A stretch of DNA of 64,000 nt from Clostridium sp. MD294 (GCF_000364165.2 NZ_CP097810.1:682001-746000), one strand, 5' to 3'. Counted from the stretch's first letter, positions 40,952 to 54,601 are shown. Notes: a model not told the origin generated them from the letters alone. Translations and numbers: made by a program.

Positions 40952-41497
40952 TTGAATGTTTCAGTGCCATTTACAGCCGAACAGGCAAAAAAATTAAAAG
41001 CAGGTGATGTTGTAACAATTAGCGGTGTAATATATACAGCAAGAGATGCAGCACATAAAAGAATGTTAGAAGAATATGATAAAACGGGAAAATTTCCTTT
41101 TGATATACAAAATCAAATAGTATATTATGCAGGACCAGCACCTGCAAAACCAAATGAAATAATAGGCTCTGTAGGTCCTACTACGTCATATCGTATGGAC
41201 GCATATTCCCCTGTATTACTACGTTTTGGATTGAGAGGTATGATTGGTAAAGGTATACGAAATAATGACGTAATACAGGCAATGAAACAGTATACAGGAG
41301 TATATTTTGGTGCAACAGGAGGAGCTGGTGCATTACTTGCAAAACATATTGAAAGTGTAGAAATAATTGCTTATGAAGATTTGGGAGCAGAAGCCATTAG
41401 AAAATTGGTTGTAAAGGATTTTCCAGTTATTGTCATTATAGATAGTGAAGGAAACAATTTGTATGAAACGGAACCTGCGAAATATAATAAAGAATAA
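40952..41497 (+). CDS. fumB: fumarate hydratase class I, beta (C-terminal) subunit
   Basis: 181 residues from TTG 40952 with AAAGGGG upstream, 15 bp after the alpha subunit. Motifs LKAGDVVTISGVIYTARDAAHKR, YYAGPAPAKP, GPTTSYRMD, GMIGKG, GATGGAGAL and YEDLGAEAIRKL. Co-transcribed with the alpha subunit and followed by a strong terminator. Confidence 0.93.
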   Translation: MNVSVPFTAEQAKKLKAGDVVTISGVIYTARDAAHKRMLEEYDKTGKFPFDIQNQIVYYAGPAPAKPNEIIGSVGPTTSYRMDAYSPVLLRFGLRGMIGKGIRNNDVIQAMKQYTGVYFGATGGAGALLAKHIESVEIIAYEDLGAEAIRKLVVKDFPVIVIIDSEGNNLYETEPAKYNKE

Positions 41498-41502
41498 ATA
41501 TA

Positions 41503-41535
41503 AAAAGAGCCACTGTTTGTATTTGTGGCTCTTTT
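41503..41535. terminator. terminator between fumB and a convergent gene
   Basis: AAAAGAGCCAC (41503-41513) with GTGGCTCTTTT (41525-41535), 11-base loop; usable on both strands. Confidence 0.88.
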
Positions 41536-41542
41536 GTTTTGT

Positions 41543-42421
41543 CTATAGCAATTTTTCAATTTCATCATAAGAAAGCCCAGTAACTTTAGATATTGTGCCA
41601 ATATCGCTAATATTTAATACATTAATTAAATTTTGAGCAAGTTTAAATTTTTCTTCTTTTCTGCCTTCTTTTCGACCTTCTTTTCTGCCTTCCTCTCGAC
41701 CTTCTTCTTTTGCTTCTTCTTTCCAAATTTTTTTTGCAGTATTAATATCAAATTCAGTAAATAACATATTAAGCACCTCACTTGAATTTTTTTCTAAAAA
41801 ATCCCTCATAATGTTTTCATTCACACAAGTTTTTACTGCATTAACAATAGCATCATTATTATTAAAGCCCTTTTTTAAATAAGTTCTTACAACAGATATA
41901 AAATAACTGTACTCTTTTAAATATTGACATTGCATTACAATATTATGATTTTGTTCATAATTAATGTTGATAACTTTGACATTCAATTCCAATTCTGTGG
42001 AATGGTTTTGCACTAAAAAAGCGTCAGATAATTTTAATATTTTTTCTTTAGGATATTTTGCAGTACCATTGTATAATACATAACAATAAGGAGTAGGTAT
42101 TTTAAAAAGGGTACTTCTGTAAATGATATTTTTGTCAATTAGTTTTTCGTATTCTCTGGCAATATAAAGTAAACAACGTAAAGGCATATTGTTGTTTATA
42201 GTGCTTTGATGTTCTATCAATATAATAAATTTATTATCTATTGTAAAACAAATATCATTTTTTAAATTCATAAAAAGTACATCTTCCAGTGTAATAATAT
42301 GTACTTCTGTTTGTTCATTGTAATTTGTACCTTCTAGTGCATTATAAAGGGAACGTAATTTATGTTCCTCCGAAAAAAAAGTTGTAAATAGAGAGTCTTT
42401 GTATTTTTTATTTGTTTTCAT
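41543..42421 (-). CDS. Rpn-family recombination-promoting nuclease / PDDEXK-type putative transposase
   Basis: 292 residues from ATG 42421 (GAGGTG upstream). Core (about 20-110): YKDSLFTTFFS, LEDVLFMNLKNDICFTIDNK and the nuclease-like IILIEHQSTINNNMPLRCLLYI, matching RpnA-E / PD-(D/E)XK transposase-like proteins. The C-terminal part has five imperfect (E/K)EGR copies followed by a short helical tail (KVTGLSYDEIEKLL), typical of these multicopy proteins. RpnA in E. coli is a DNA endonuclease promoting RecA-independent recombination; activity here untested. Convergent with fumB. Confidence 0.82.
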   Translation of the reverse strand: MKTNKKYKDSLFTTFFSEEHKLRSLYNALEGTNYNEQTEVHIITLEDVLFMNLKNDICFTIDNKFIILIEHQSTINNNMPLRCLLYIAREYEKLIDKNIIYRSTLFKIPTPYCYVLYNGTAKYPKEKILKLSDAFLVQNHSTELELNVKVININYEQNHNIVMQCQYLKEYSYFISVVRTYLKKGFNNNDAIVNAVKTCVNENIMRDFLEKNSSEVLNMLFTEFDINTAKKIWKEEAKEEGREEGRKEGRKEGRKEEKFKLAQNLINVLNISDIGTISKVTGLSYDEIEKLL

Positions 42422-42535
42422 AAGTTTTGCACCTCTTAATACCATTATACAAAAAATGAAATAAAATAACAACTGTTATCAATATAGAACTCCCCTTCTC
42501 GTATAAAATAAAGAAGGGGAGTGGAATAGATAATA

Positions 42536-43270
42536 TTAGCCATATTTTACAGTTAAATTAACATAGGAAATGTGTTCTCTCATAGTAGAATAAGCTGTTT
42601 GGTAATCTTGTCTTTTAATTGCTTCTAATATTTTACCATGTAAGTCTATAGTAACATCAATAACACGAGGATTTTTTGTTAAAGACTGACGCATAGCAAC
42701 ACGAATACAACGTTCAAAAGACTCTTTTGCTGCAATCATTGTGCTAATAAGTAATTTATTATGTGTGGCATCAGAAAGAAACATATGAAATTGAGAGTCA
42801 TAATCTACAAATAAATTGACATCATCTTTATATTCTATCATGTGCTGATAACTTTCAGATATTTTTTCTATATCTTCTGGTGTAGCACGTTTTGCAGCAT
42901 AGCTTGCTGTTTCAGCTTCTAACATAAAACGAAATTCTAATAAATCGTTTAAGTCTGAATTTTCTACTGTAATGCTAAAAGGTGCAATGTTAACAATATT
43001 ATCAATATTATCAATATTATTTATAAAAGTACCTGCTTTAGAACGTCTAATAAAACCAAATACAGCTAGTGCAGTATAGGCTTCTCTTAATGTACTACGT
43101 CCTATACCTAATGCACTGCTGACGACATTTTCATTAGGTAACATATATCCTTCTGGTAATTTTCCAGTTAAAATTAATTCTTTAAATTTTTGAAAAAGAT
43201 TTTGAGAGATGTTTTTCCCTAAATCTGATTTCAAGAAATCTACGTTTTCTAATAATATGTCTTTTTGCAT
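42536..43270 (-). CDS. GntR-family transcriptional regulator, FadR subfamily
   Basis: 244 residues from ATG 43270 with GGTGGGG upstream. Winged HTH about 15-85 (LPNENVVSSALGIGRSTLREAYTALAVFGFIRRSKAGTFI) and all-helical FCD ligand domain about 95-240 with LEFRFMLEAETASYAAKRA, the metal/ligand residues in DYDSQFHMFLSDATHN and EHISYV. Between them lies a 3-copy Ile-Asp-Asn repeat. Located 330 bp downstream of the cstA-type gene on the same strand, so it may control that carrier (inference). Confidence 0.88.
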   Translation of the reverse strand: MQKDILLENVDFLKSDLGKNISQNLFQKFKELILTGKLPEGYMLPNENVVSSALGIGRSTLREAYTALAVFGFIRRSKAGTFINNIDNIDNIVNIAPFSITVENSDLNDLLEFRFMLEAETASYAAKRATPEDIEKISESYQHMIEYKDDVNLFVDYDSQFHMFLSDATHNKLLISTMIAAKESFERCIRVAMRQSLTKNPRVIDVTIDLHGKILEAIKRQDYQTAYSTMREHISYVNLTVKYG

Positions 43271-43537
43271 GATAATCCCCACCTTTTGATTTGTAGATTT
43301 TTCAGTTGAAATCGTTTAAACGTTCTGTATTATTTAGAACGATAAGTCGAAAACAGATAATTATTTTTGTAAATAAAAATTAGGGAATTATAGTATTTGA
43401 CCCTTTTTATTGTGATTGTTTTTCGACAGTATGATAGATAAAACAAAAATTTTATATACATTCTACTATATATTGCACACTTTTGCAAATAGAAATATGA
43501 CATTTTTTTCCACACTGATTTTTTTATAAAAAATAGA

Positions 43538-43577
43538 AAAAAACTGCTTCTTTTTGAAAATAAGAAACAGTTTTTTT
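43538..43577 (-). terminator. terminator of the CstA-family gene
   Basis: AAAAAACTG..TTCTT and AAGAA.CAGTTTTTT arms (about 43538-43553 and 43562-43577) just past the stop codon; T-run on the minus strand. From here to 43270 there is no gene: about 300 bp of AT-rich sequence holding the regulator's upstream region. Confidence 0.7.
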
Positions 43578-43598
43578 AGACAATATGACGAAAAATTG

Positions 43599-45098
43599 TT
43601 ATGCGACACTGTTGCCAACATTGTTAGCTGTGCCGTTTTCTGCTTTCGCTTTTCTATTTTTAGCACATTTTAGTGTTAATATAGCCCAAACGATTGTAAA
43701 TATAATTCCACAAACATAGGCGATGTTAATAGGTACATTCAAACCAATTTTAGCATTAATGATGAATGTAGATATAATGAAAGCATAAAACATACCTGGT
43801 ATTAAACTGATAATATAGTTTTTACCTCTTTCATAAAGATAGACTGTTATCATAGCAAATGCAAATATAGCTATTGTTTGATTTGCGAATGCAAAATATC
43901 TCCATAAAATGTTGAAACCGCTTGCACTGACTTTTGCAAATACCAATATTGCAGCACAAATAATAAATATAATACCAGACAATGTAACACGATTTGACTT
44001 TTTGGATTGGTCATAATGTAAATATTCTGCTACCATTAATCTGAGAGAACGGAGTGCAGTATCTCCAGATGTAATTGGTAATACAATAATACCAACAATA
44101 GCAATAACACCACCTATAGAACCAAGTAAATCTCTTGCAACAAGAGTGATAACAGAAGCAGTACCTGCTACACTCATATCTACACCAGCAATAACACCAT
44201 TTTGTATTTTGGCGTAAATACCCATAGAAGCGGCTGCCCAAATCATAGCAATAAAACCTTCTAATATCATCATGTTGTAAAATGTCATTCTGCCTTCTCT
44301 TTCACTTGTTACAGAGCGTGCAATCAATGTTGCCTGTGTAGCATGAAAACCAGAAGTAATACCACAAGCTACTGTTACAAAGAATATAGGCAATATTGGA
44401 GAACCGTCATGTAATGAGAAAAATGATAATGTTTCTGAGCTTAATGCTGTCAATTCATATCCCTGTGCAAATATACCAAAAAATACACCTACAGCAGAAA
44501 GTAAAAGTATAATACCAAATATAGGATAAACTCTACCTATAATGGCATCAATAGGGAATAATGTTGCAATTAAATAATAAATAAAAATAACAGCATATAC
44601 TATCCATACTATAGGATTTGTAACAACATTTTCTGTACCTATTAAACCAACAATTAAATCACCTGGTGTATAAACAAATACAGCACCAACTAAAAGCATA
44701 AGTAAACAAACGAAAATATTGTATACATTGAATGTTTTGTTGCCTAAATACTTATGTATTAGAGCAGGCATTTGTTTTCCGTCTTCACGTAAACATACCA
44801 TACCGCACATATAATCGTGCAAAGAGCCAGAAAGTACACAACCAATAGGAATAAGCAAAAATGCAATAGGTCCAAATAGTATACCTTGTATTGGCCCTAA
44901 TATTGGACCTGTGCCTGCAATGTTGAGTAGTTCAATCAATGAGTTTTTCCATTTGTTCATAGGAACGAAGTCCACACCATCGTTCATAGTGATGGCAGGG
45001 GTTTCTCTGTCATCTGGTCCGAATACTTTGTCACAGTATTTTCCATAAAAAAAGCCACCTACAAAAAGTATTACTAAACCGATTAAAAATGTAACCAT
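43599..45098 (-). CDS. cstA: CstA-family carbon starvation protein / pyruvate or peptide transporter
   Basis: 499 residues, about 13-15 predicted membrane helices. Family motifs: DDRETPA near the N-terminus, NIAGTGPILGPIQG, GSLHDYMCGM, GITSGFHATQATLIARSVTSEREGR, LPITSGDTALRSLRLMVAE, FANQTIAIFAF. Shorter than E. coli CstA (about 700) but near BtsT-like Gram-positive members after loss of the C-terminal part. AGGAG upstream. Own promoter about 130 bases upstream. Confidence 0.9.
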   Translation of the reverse strand: MVTFLIGLVILFVGGFFYGKYCDKVFGPDDRETPAITMNDGVDFVPMNKWKNSLIELLNIAGTGPILGPIQGILFGPIAFLLIPIGCVLSGSLHDYMCGMVCLREDGKQMPALIHKYLGNKTFNVYNIFVCLLMLLVGAVFVYTPGDLIVGLIGTENVVTNPIVWIVYAVIFIYYLIATLFPIDAIIGRVYPIFGIILLLSAVGVFFGIFAQGYELTALSSETLSFFSLHDGSPILPIFFVTVACGITSGFHATQATLIARSVTSEREGRMTFYNMMILEGFIAMIWAAASMGIYAKIQNGVIAGVDMSVAGTASVITLVARDLLGSIGGVIAIVGIIVLPITSGDTALRSLRLMVAEYLHYDQSKKSNRVTLSGIIFIICAAILVFAKVSASGFNILWRYFAFANQTIAIFAFAMITVYLYERGKNYIISLIPGMFYAFIISTFIINAKIGLNVPINIAYVCGIIFTIVWAILTLKCAKNRKAKAENGTANNVGNSVA

Positions 45099-45227
45099 AA
45101 AAATACTCTCCTTTCTTTTATTAAGTGAGTACCTTTTGAAATTTTTCAGTATAAATAATGTTATGTACGTTATAATATAATTTCTTTATTTTTACTACTG
45201 AAAGAAAGTACCTCACTGTCGTGCTAA

Positions 45228-45256
45228 AGTATAGTACTCTAAAAACAATTTTTCAA
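45228..45256 (-). promoter_or_regulatory. promoter of the CstA-family gene
   Basis: On the minus strand TTGAAA (45256-45251), 17 bp, TATACT (45233-45228). Gives a leader of about 120 bases. Confidence 0.6.
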
Positions 45257-45573
45257 GTTCAAAATTGCATAAAAATGAAAACTGTTTTTTACCATAAACA
45301 ATATTATAATATGTTAAAAATGCACTATATATTAAATAATAAAATGATAATATTTGTAGAAAATTTGTTTATTTTTTTATAAAAAATAGCAGAATAAAAT
45401 AAAAAATATTTTTTTTATGTGAAATATAATATAAATAAAATTTTATTTTGAATAATTTATTTATGTAATATATATAGTAAAATAATAAAGTAGTCAAAGT
45501 AATTATGTAAATAAAATATAAAAAATATAGTATAAAATTGTATTTGTCAAATAATAAAATATGATAAACAGTA

Positions 45574-45657
45574 TGTATGCAGAAATGATAAAAATGTACG
45601 CAGAAATAGAAAAACTGTAAACATTTTCTTAAAAAATGTATGCAGAAAAATTGTCAA
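45574..45657 (+). repeat. four direct repeats at 21-bp spacing
   Basis: TGTATGCAGAAA (45574), TGTACGCAGAAA (45595), TGTAAACATTTT (45616, degenerate) and TGTATGCAGAAA (45637) start exactly 21 bp apart, two helical turns. They lie in the 985-bp gap between divergent cstA-type and uracil permease genes, otherwise AT-rich and without a gene. Likely a protein-binding array; direct repeats of this period are known for LytTR regulators such as AgrA, but the binder is unknown. Confidence 0.6.
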
Positions 45658-45762
45658 AATATAATACAAAATAAAAACAAAAATGCCATTATTGCTATAA
45701 AAAACAACACTTTGAGGCTATACAAACAATCAAAAAATAAACAATAAAAATCTCTTTGTGTG

Positions 45763-45850
45763 GAGAAAAACAAAAAAAGAAAAAAGAAAAAGAACCAAAA
45801 AGAAAAAAGAAAAAAAGAAAAAGAAAAATATATAAAAAGAAAAAGAAAGC
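45763..45850 (+). repeat. polypurine A/G tract
   Basis: About 88 bases almost entirely A and G (repeats of AAAAAGA and AAAAAAG units), with only three or four Cs and a short TATATA interruption. It is followed by a CCCAGTC/GACTGGG hairpin (45851-45868). Low-complexity, no coding potential. Confidence 0.7.
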
Positions 45851-46001
45851 CCAGTCGGGTGACTGGGAGTGTGTTTTTGAATATGAGACTTTTTGAGACT
45901 TTACTGCTTCTATACTAACAATAACTTTACTTTACTTTTACTTTATTGCTTATTTCAAGCAAAACGATACTGTACAAAACACAAATGCCATTGAAAAAGC
46001 A

Positions 46002-46030
46002 TTGCATAGCACAAATAGAAATGATATAAT
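46002..46030 (+). promoter_or_regulatory. uracil permease operon promoter
   Basis: TTGCAT (46002-46007), 17 bp, TATAAT (46025-46030), about 50 bases before the TTG start codon. No PyrR or purine-riboswitch-like structure seen upstream. Confidence 0.6.
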
Positions 46031-46083
46031 TTTCCAAAGGTGGTTATACTTTCTTTACGAAACAAATACAGGAGGATATCAAA

Positions 46084-47349
46084 TTGGAAAAAAGACATAT
46101 CATTCAGGTAGAACAAAAGGTTCCAGTATCGTTGCTAATACCATTAAGCATACAGCATATGTTTGCTATGTTTGGAGCATCGGTGTTAGTACCTTTTCTT
46201 TTTGGCATTCATTCTGCTATAGTATTATTTATGAATGGTGTAGGAACATTGCTTTTTCTATTTATAACAAAAGGAAAATCGCCTGCTTATTTGGGTTCAA
46301 GTTTTGCATTTTTAGCACCAGGAGCAGTAGTGATTGAACAGTTTGGTTATTCATATGCCTTAGGAGCATTTGTAGTAGTGGGATTTTGTGGCTGTATATT
46401 GTCTTTTATTATATACAAATTTGGTTCTGATTGGATAGATGTTGTGCTACCTCCGGCAGCAATGGGACCTGTTGTAGCACTGATAGGATTAGAGTTGGCA
46501 GCTACAGCAGCGAGTAATGCAGGGCTTTTGCCAGTAGAGGGAGAAAGCATTTCTTATAGTAATGTTATAGTATTTTTTGTAACATTGGGTGTAGCAGTAT
46601 TTGGTTCTGTTATGTTTAAAAAGTTTTTGTCAGTAATACCCATATTGATAGCAATGCTGTGTGGATATGGTGCAGCGGTCGTAACACATATTGTAGATTT
46701 TGAAGCAGTAAAACAAGCACCAATATTTGCATTACCTCATTTTACTACAGCAAAATTTGATATTAATGCTATTATGATAATGCTTCCTGTGCTGTTAGTG
46801 ATTAGTTCAGAACATATAGGACATCAAATTGTAACAGGAAAAGTGATAGGAAGAAATTTACTCAAAGAACCTGGATTGCATCGTTCTCTTTTTGCAGATA
46901 ATTTTTCTACAATGATTTCAGGTTTGATAGGCTCTGTACCCACTACAACATATGGAGAAAATATAGGCGTTATGGCGGTGACAAGAGTATATAGTGTATA
47001 TGTAATAGCAGGAGCAGCAGTACTTTCTATTGTATGCTCATTTATAGGGAAATTGTCCGCACTCATTGGTACAGTACCTGGTGCAGTAATAGGGGGTATT
47101 TCTTTTTTACTGTATGGTATGATAGGTACATCAGGTATACGTATATTAGTAGACTCTCATGTAGATTTTTCAAAATCACGAAATTTAGTATTGACTTCTG
47201 TTATATTTGTAACAGGACTTTCTGGCGTTATAGTAAATTTAGGAAATGTACAGCTAAGTGGTATGATATTGGCGTGTATAGTAGGTATGATATTGAGTTT
47301 GTTGTTTCATGTGCTTGATAAATTGCATATGACAAATGATGAGGAGTAA
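46084..47349 (+). CDS. uraA: uracil/xanthine permease, NCS2 family
   Basis: 421 residues, about 14 membrane segments. UraA-type motifs: VSLLIPLSIQHMFAMFGA, LGSSFAFLAP, substrate-binding Glu in ISSEHIGHQ and TTTYGENIGVMAVTRVYS, and VPGAVIGGISFLLYG. The closeness to E. coli and Bacillus UraA/PyrP points to uracil uptake; xanthine cannot be excluded. Start is TTG 46084 with AGGAGG. Heads a four-gene run with gaps of 8, 20 and 15 bp. Confidence 0.88.
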   Translation: MEKRHIIQVEQKVPVSLLIPLSIQHMFAMFGASVLVPFLFGIHSAIVLFMNGVGTLLFLFITKGKSPAYLGSSFAFLAPGAVVIEQFGYSYALGAFVVVGFCGCILSFIIYKFGSDWIDVVLPPAAMGPVVALIGLELAATAASNAGLLPVEGESISYSNVIVFFVTLGVAVFGSVMFKKFLSVIPILIAMLCGYGAAVVTHIVDFEAVKQAPIFALPHFTTAKFDINAIMIMLPVLLVISSEHIGHQIVTGKVIGRNLLKEPGLHRSLFADNFSTMISGLIGSVPTTTYGENIGVMAVTRVYSVYVIAGAAVLSIVCSFIGKLSALIGTVPGAVIGGISFLLYGMIGTSGIRILVDSHVDFSKSRNLVLTSVIFVTGLSGVIVNLGNVQLSGMILACIVGMILSLLFHVLDKLHMTNDEE

Positions 47350-47357
47350 ATGTTATT

Positions 47358-48074
47358 ATGGATTATGTAAAACAAAATTGGACAAGCAAAGAACAAAAAG
47401 AGTTAAGATGTGTGTTACAACAAATGGCAGAACAGAAATATAAAGAATTTAATGAAAAAGTTGTAAAAGGAAAATTGGAAATGTTGGGTATTAGAATACC
47501 CATATTAAGAAAAATAGCAAAAGAAATAACAAAAGGAAATTTTAAAGAATTTATAAAAACTTGTATTCCTATATATCATGAGGAGTTGTTGCTGTTAGGC
47601 ATTGTTATTGCAATAAGTGATATGAAATATGATGATTTTAAAATGGAAATGAATGACTTTTTAAAAAGAATAGAAAATTGGGCAGCTTGTGATACATTTT
47701 GTAGTAGTATCAAAAAGCATATCAAACAAAATAAAAAAGAGTTTTGGAATGATATGACATTGTATTTGCGTTCTAAAAATGATTGGATAGTAAGAGTTGC
47801 ATTAGTTAGTATGCTGCAATACTATTTAGAAGACGACTATATTAAAAAAGTGCTAAAACGTTGTGAAAGTGTAAAAAGCGATTTTTATTATGTAAAAATA
47901 GCACAAGCATGGCTGATAGCGGAAGCATATGTAAAATGTAAAGAACAAACGCAGTTGTATTTTAAGAAATCTACATTAGACAAATGGACATTTAATAAAG
48001 CAATACAAAAAATTTGTGAGTCAAATAGAGTATCAAAAGAAGAAAAAGAGGAATTAAAAAAACTTAAAAAATAA
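47358..48074 (+). CDS. DNA alkylation repair protein, AlkD/AlkC HEAT-repeat type
   Basis: 238 residues. Helical-repeat protein with KVVKGKLEMLGIRIPILRKIAKEI, IENWAACDTFC, and NDWIVRVALVSMLQYYL, the usual AlkD-like pattern (DNA glycosylase excising 3- and 7-alkylpurines). The Trp and Asp in ENWAACD are at the expected active-site region. Lysine-rich C-terminus. 8 bp after uraA, so probably co-transcribed, although the functions are not related. Confidence 0.87.
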   Translation: MDYVKQNWTSKEQKELRCVLQQMAEQKYKEFNEKVVKGKLEMLGIRIPILRKIAKEITKGNFKEFIKTCIPIYHEELLLLGIVIAISDMKYDDFKMEMNDFLKRIENWAACDTFCSSIKKHIKQNKKEFWNDMTLYLRSKNDWIVRVALVSMLQYYLEDDYIKKVLKRCESVKSDFYYVKIAQAWLIAEAYVKCKEQTQLYFKKSTLDKWTFNKAIQKICESNRVSKEEKEELKKLKK

Positions 48075-48094
48075 ATTATAAAGGAGAAAGATAT

Positions 48095-48865
48095 ATGGAA
48101 AAAGTGGTTACAGTTTATTTTAGTCCTACAGGAAATTCTAAAAAATATGTAACATTGTTGGCAGATAAATTGAATATGCCATTTGATACATTAGATTTTA
48201 CAAAAAAAGAAAATAGAAAAAAAGAAATTGTGTTTTCAAAAGAAAATGTTGTATTGTTTTCTGCACCAGTGTATGCAGGAAGGTTGCCAGATATTAATTT
48301 ATTTGATAATGTAAAAGGAAATGGTGCATATGCTGTTTGTATTGTAACATATGGAAATAGAGAATATGATGATGCCCTTTTGGAATTAAAAAATATATGT
48401 GAACAAAAAGGATTTCAAGTAGTTGCAGCAGCAGCTTTTATAGGAGAACATACTTATAGTGAATATGTAGGGGCAGATAGACCAAATGAACAAGATGATT
48501 TAAAAATAGAAGAATTATCAAAATATATTCAAAATGGTATTTCAAAAGGTGTTTTTGAAGGAGAAAAATTAGAAGTAAAAGGAAATGAAAACTATTGTGA
48601 ACATAAAGCAATACCACTTATACCACAACCTAATGAAAGATGTAGCCAGTGTGGAAGCTGTGTAAGAAAATGTCCTGTAGGAGCGATTGATGAAAAAACA
48701 TTTTTAACAGATAATAAAAAATGTATTAGTTGTTTTGCTTGTGTAAAAGGCTGTACTAAAAAGGCAAGAGAAGTAAAGGATAGTATGTATTTTAAATTAG
48801 TAGAAAAATTAGAAACAAATTTAAGATATGTAGAAAAAGAGGCGGAAATATTTTTATTAAAATGA
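48095..48865 (+). CDS. EFR1-family flavodoxin-ferredoxin fusion protein
   Basis: 256 residues. N-terminal flavodoxin-like domain (about 1-160) with VYFSPTGNSKKYV binding FMN phosphate and SAPVYAGRLPD; C-terminal double [4Fe-4S] ferredoxin with CSQCGSCVRKCPVGAID and CISCFACVKGC. Such proteins carry electrons in anaerobes; partner unknown. GGAG upstream; part of the uraA-led group. Confidence 0.88.
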   Translation: MEKVVTVYFSPTGNSKKYVTLLADKLNMPFDTLDFTKKENRKKEIVFSKENVVLFSAPVYAGRLPDINLFDNVKGNGAYAVCIVTYGNREYDDALLELKNICEQKGFQVVAAAAFIGEHTYSEYVGADRPNEQDDLKIEELSKYIQNGISKGVFEGEKLEVKGNENYCEHKAIPLIPQPNERCSQCGSCVRKCPVGAIDEKTFLTDNKKCISCFACVKGCTKKAREVKDSMYFKLVEKLETNLRYVEKEAEIFLLK

Positions 48866-48880
48866 AAAAGGAAAAGTGTC

Positions 48881-49396
48881 ATGAAAAAGTATGTTGTGAT
48901 TATCAATGGAAAGGGTGGTGTAGGAAAAGATACATTGTGCGATATTGTTTCTAAAAGATATTGTGTCAAAAATGTATCTTCTATTACACCAATAAAGCAA
49001 ATTGCTCAAATAGGGGGCTGGAAAGGTGGAAAAGAAAATAAAGATAGAAAGTTTTTAGCAGATTTAAAAAAATTGTTTGTGGAATATAATGACTTGCCAT
49101 TTGAATATTTGAAGGAAGAAATGAATTTATTTTTGCAAAAAGAACAAGAGATACTTTTTGTACATATTAGAGAGATAGAAGAAATTAAAAAGTTTTTAGA
49201 GTATGTTGTTAGTAAGGACGTGATGTGTAAAACACTTCTTGTTACAAGAAAACAAGAACAACATAAGGTATATGGTAATGAAGCAGATGATATGGCAGAA
49301 CAATATCAATATGATGTAGTGTATCAAAATGATATGCCTTTGAAGGAAGTAGAAAAAGATTTTATGATATTTTTTGAGAAAAATGTATTACAATAG
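48881..49396 (+). CDS. P-loop (deoxy)nucleoside monophosphate kinase-like protein
   Basis: 171 residues. N-terminal Walker A IINGKGGVGKDTLCDIV and later LLVTRKQEQHK resemble the adenylate-kinase-like fold of phage dNMP kinases and related ATPases. The rest (LADLKKLFVEYNDLPFEYL, FVHIREIEEIKKF) gives the usual NMP-domain layout. Probable phosphate acceptor not known. Last gene before the rRNA promoters, about 60 bp upstream of P1. Confidence 0.65.
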   Translation: MKKYVVIINGKGGVGKDTLCDIVSKRYCVKNVSSITPIKQIAQIGGWKGGKENKDRKFLADLKKLFVEYNDLPFEYLKEEMNLFLQKEQEILFVHIREIEEIKKFLEYVVSKDVMCKTLLVTRKQEQHKVYGNEADDMAEQYQYDVVYQNDMPLKEVEKDFMIFFEKNVLQ

Positions 49397-49455
49397 AAAG
49401 AAATGTGCATAATAATTATAGTAAATAAAAAAAATAAAAAAAATGAAAAAAAGTG

Positions 49456-49669
49456 TTGCAAAATAAAAAAAGATATGGTATAGTATAAAACGTTCTTGCT
49501 GAGAGAGTAAAAAAATATTTTAAAAATAAAGTAAAAAAATGCTTGACAAGTAAGAAAAAGAGTGTATAATAAATACTTGTGACTGCCACAAAAGCAGTAA
49601 AAAAGCACTGAAAAATATTTAAAAAAAATAAAAAAAGTGCTTGACAAAACAAAACATCAATGATAAAAT
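49456..49669 (+). promoter_or_regulatory. three tandem rRNA promoters
   Basis: P1: TTGCAA (49456-49461), 17 bp, TATAGT (49479-49484). P2: TTGACA (49543-49548), 16 bp, TATAAT (49565-49570). P3: TTGACA (49641-49646), 17 bp, TAAAAT (49664-49669). Separated by about 90-100 bp AT-rich segments, each typical of strong rRNA promoters. The 460 bp before 16S contains no gene. Confidence 0.8.
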
Positions 49670-49740
49670 GTTTAATGTCGATTTCGAAAGAAGTCGAAAA
49701 AAGGAAATAAAAAACAAAGTAAAAAAAAGGAAAGAATTGA

Positions 49741-49762
49741 TCCTTGAAAACTGAACAGTTAA
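49741..49762 (+). other. 16S processing stem, 5' arm
   Basis: 22 bases complementary (one mismatch) to 51409-51430 downstream of 16S. The pair would bring the ends of pre-16S together for RNase III. Confidence 0.85.
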
Positions 49763-49858
49763 GAAATAAACACAACCCAAGTCTATTCAAAGTTTTTGTA
49801 GATTTTTAGTTAAAAAAATCTAATATAAAAAGTCAGAGTAATCTGAGTAAAAGGATTT

Positions 49859-54462
<4,604 letters not shown>

Positions 54463-54487
54463 GTAAGAAAAAGATTTTTGATGATAG

Positions 54488-54509
54488 CTTGTATTCAGTT
54501 TTGAAGGTG
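54488..54509 (+). other. 23S processing stem, 3' arm
   Basis: 22 bases complementary, with one mismatch, to 51455-51476 before 23S. Only 54 bases separate the 23S end from the first tRNA, leaving no room for 5S. Confidence 0.85.
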
Positions 54510-54516
54510 TAAATTT

Positions 54517-54589
54517 GCCGATGTGGCTCAATTGGCAGAGCAGCTGACTTGTAATCAGCAGGTTAACGGTTCGAGTCCGTTCATCGGCT
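54517..54589 (+). tRNA. tRNA-Thr (anticodon TGT)
   Basis: Acceptor GCCGATG pairs CATCGGC; anticodon stem GCTGA/TCAGC with loop CTTGTAA; T-arm GGTTCGAGTCC. CCA is not encoded. Confidence 0.95.
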
Positions 54590-54601
54590 TATTTTTTATA
54601 T

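Noticed and set aside
41543-42421. Insertion sequence built around the Rpn/PDDEXK gene
   Set aside because: No terminal inverted repeats or target duplication could be seen; such genes usually stand alone.
49324-49790. Minus-strand Phe/Tyr-rich frames over the rRNA promoter region
   Set aside because: Low-complexity mirror of AT-rich promoter DNA, no ribosome site.
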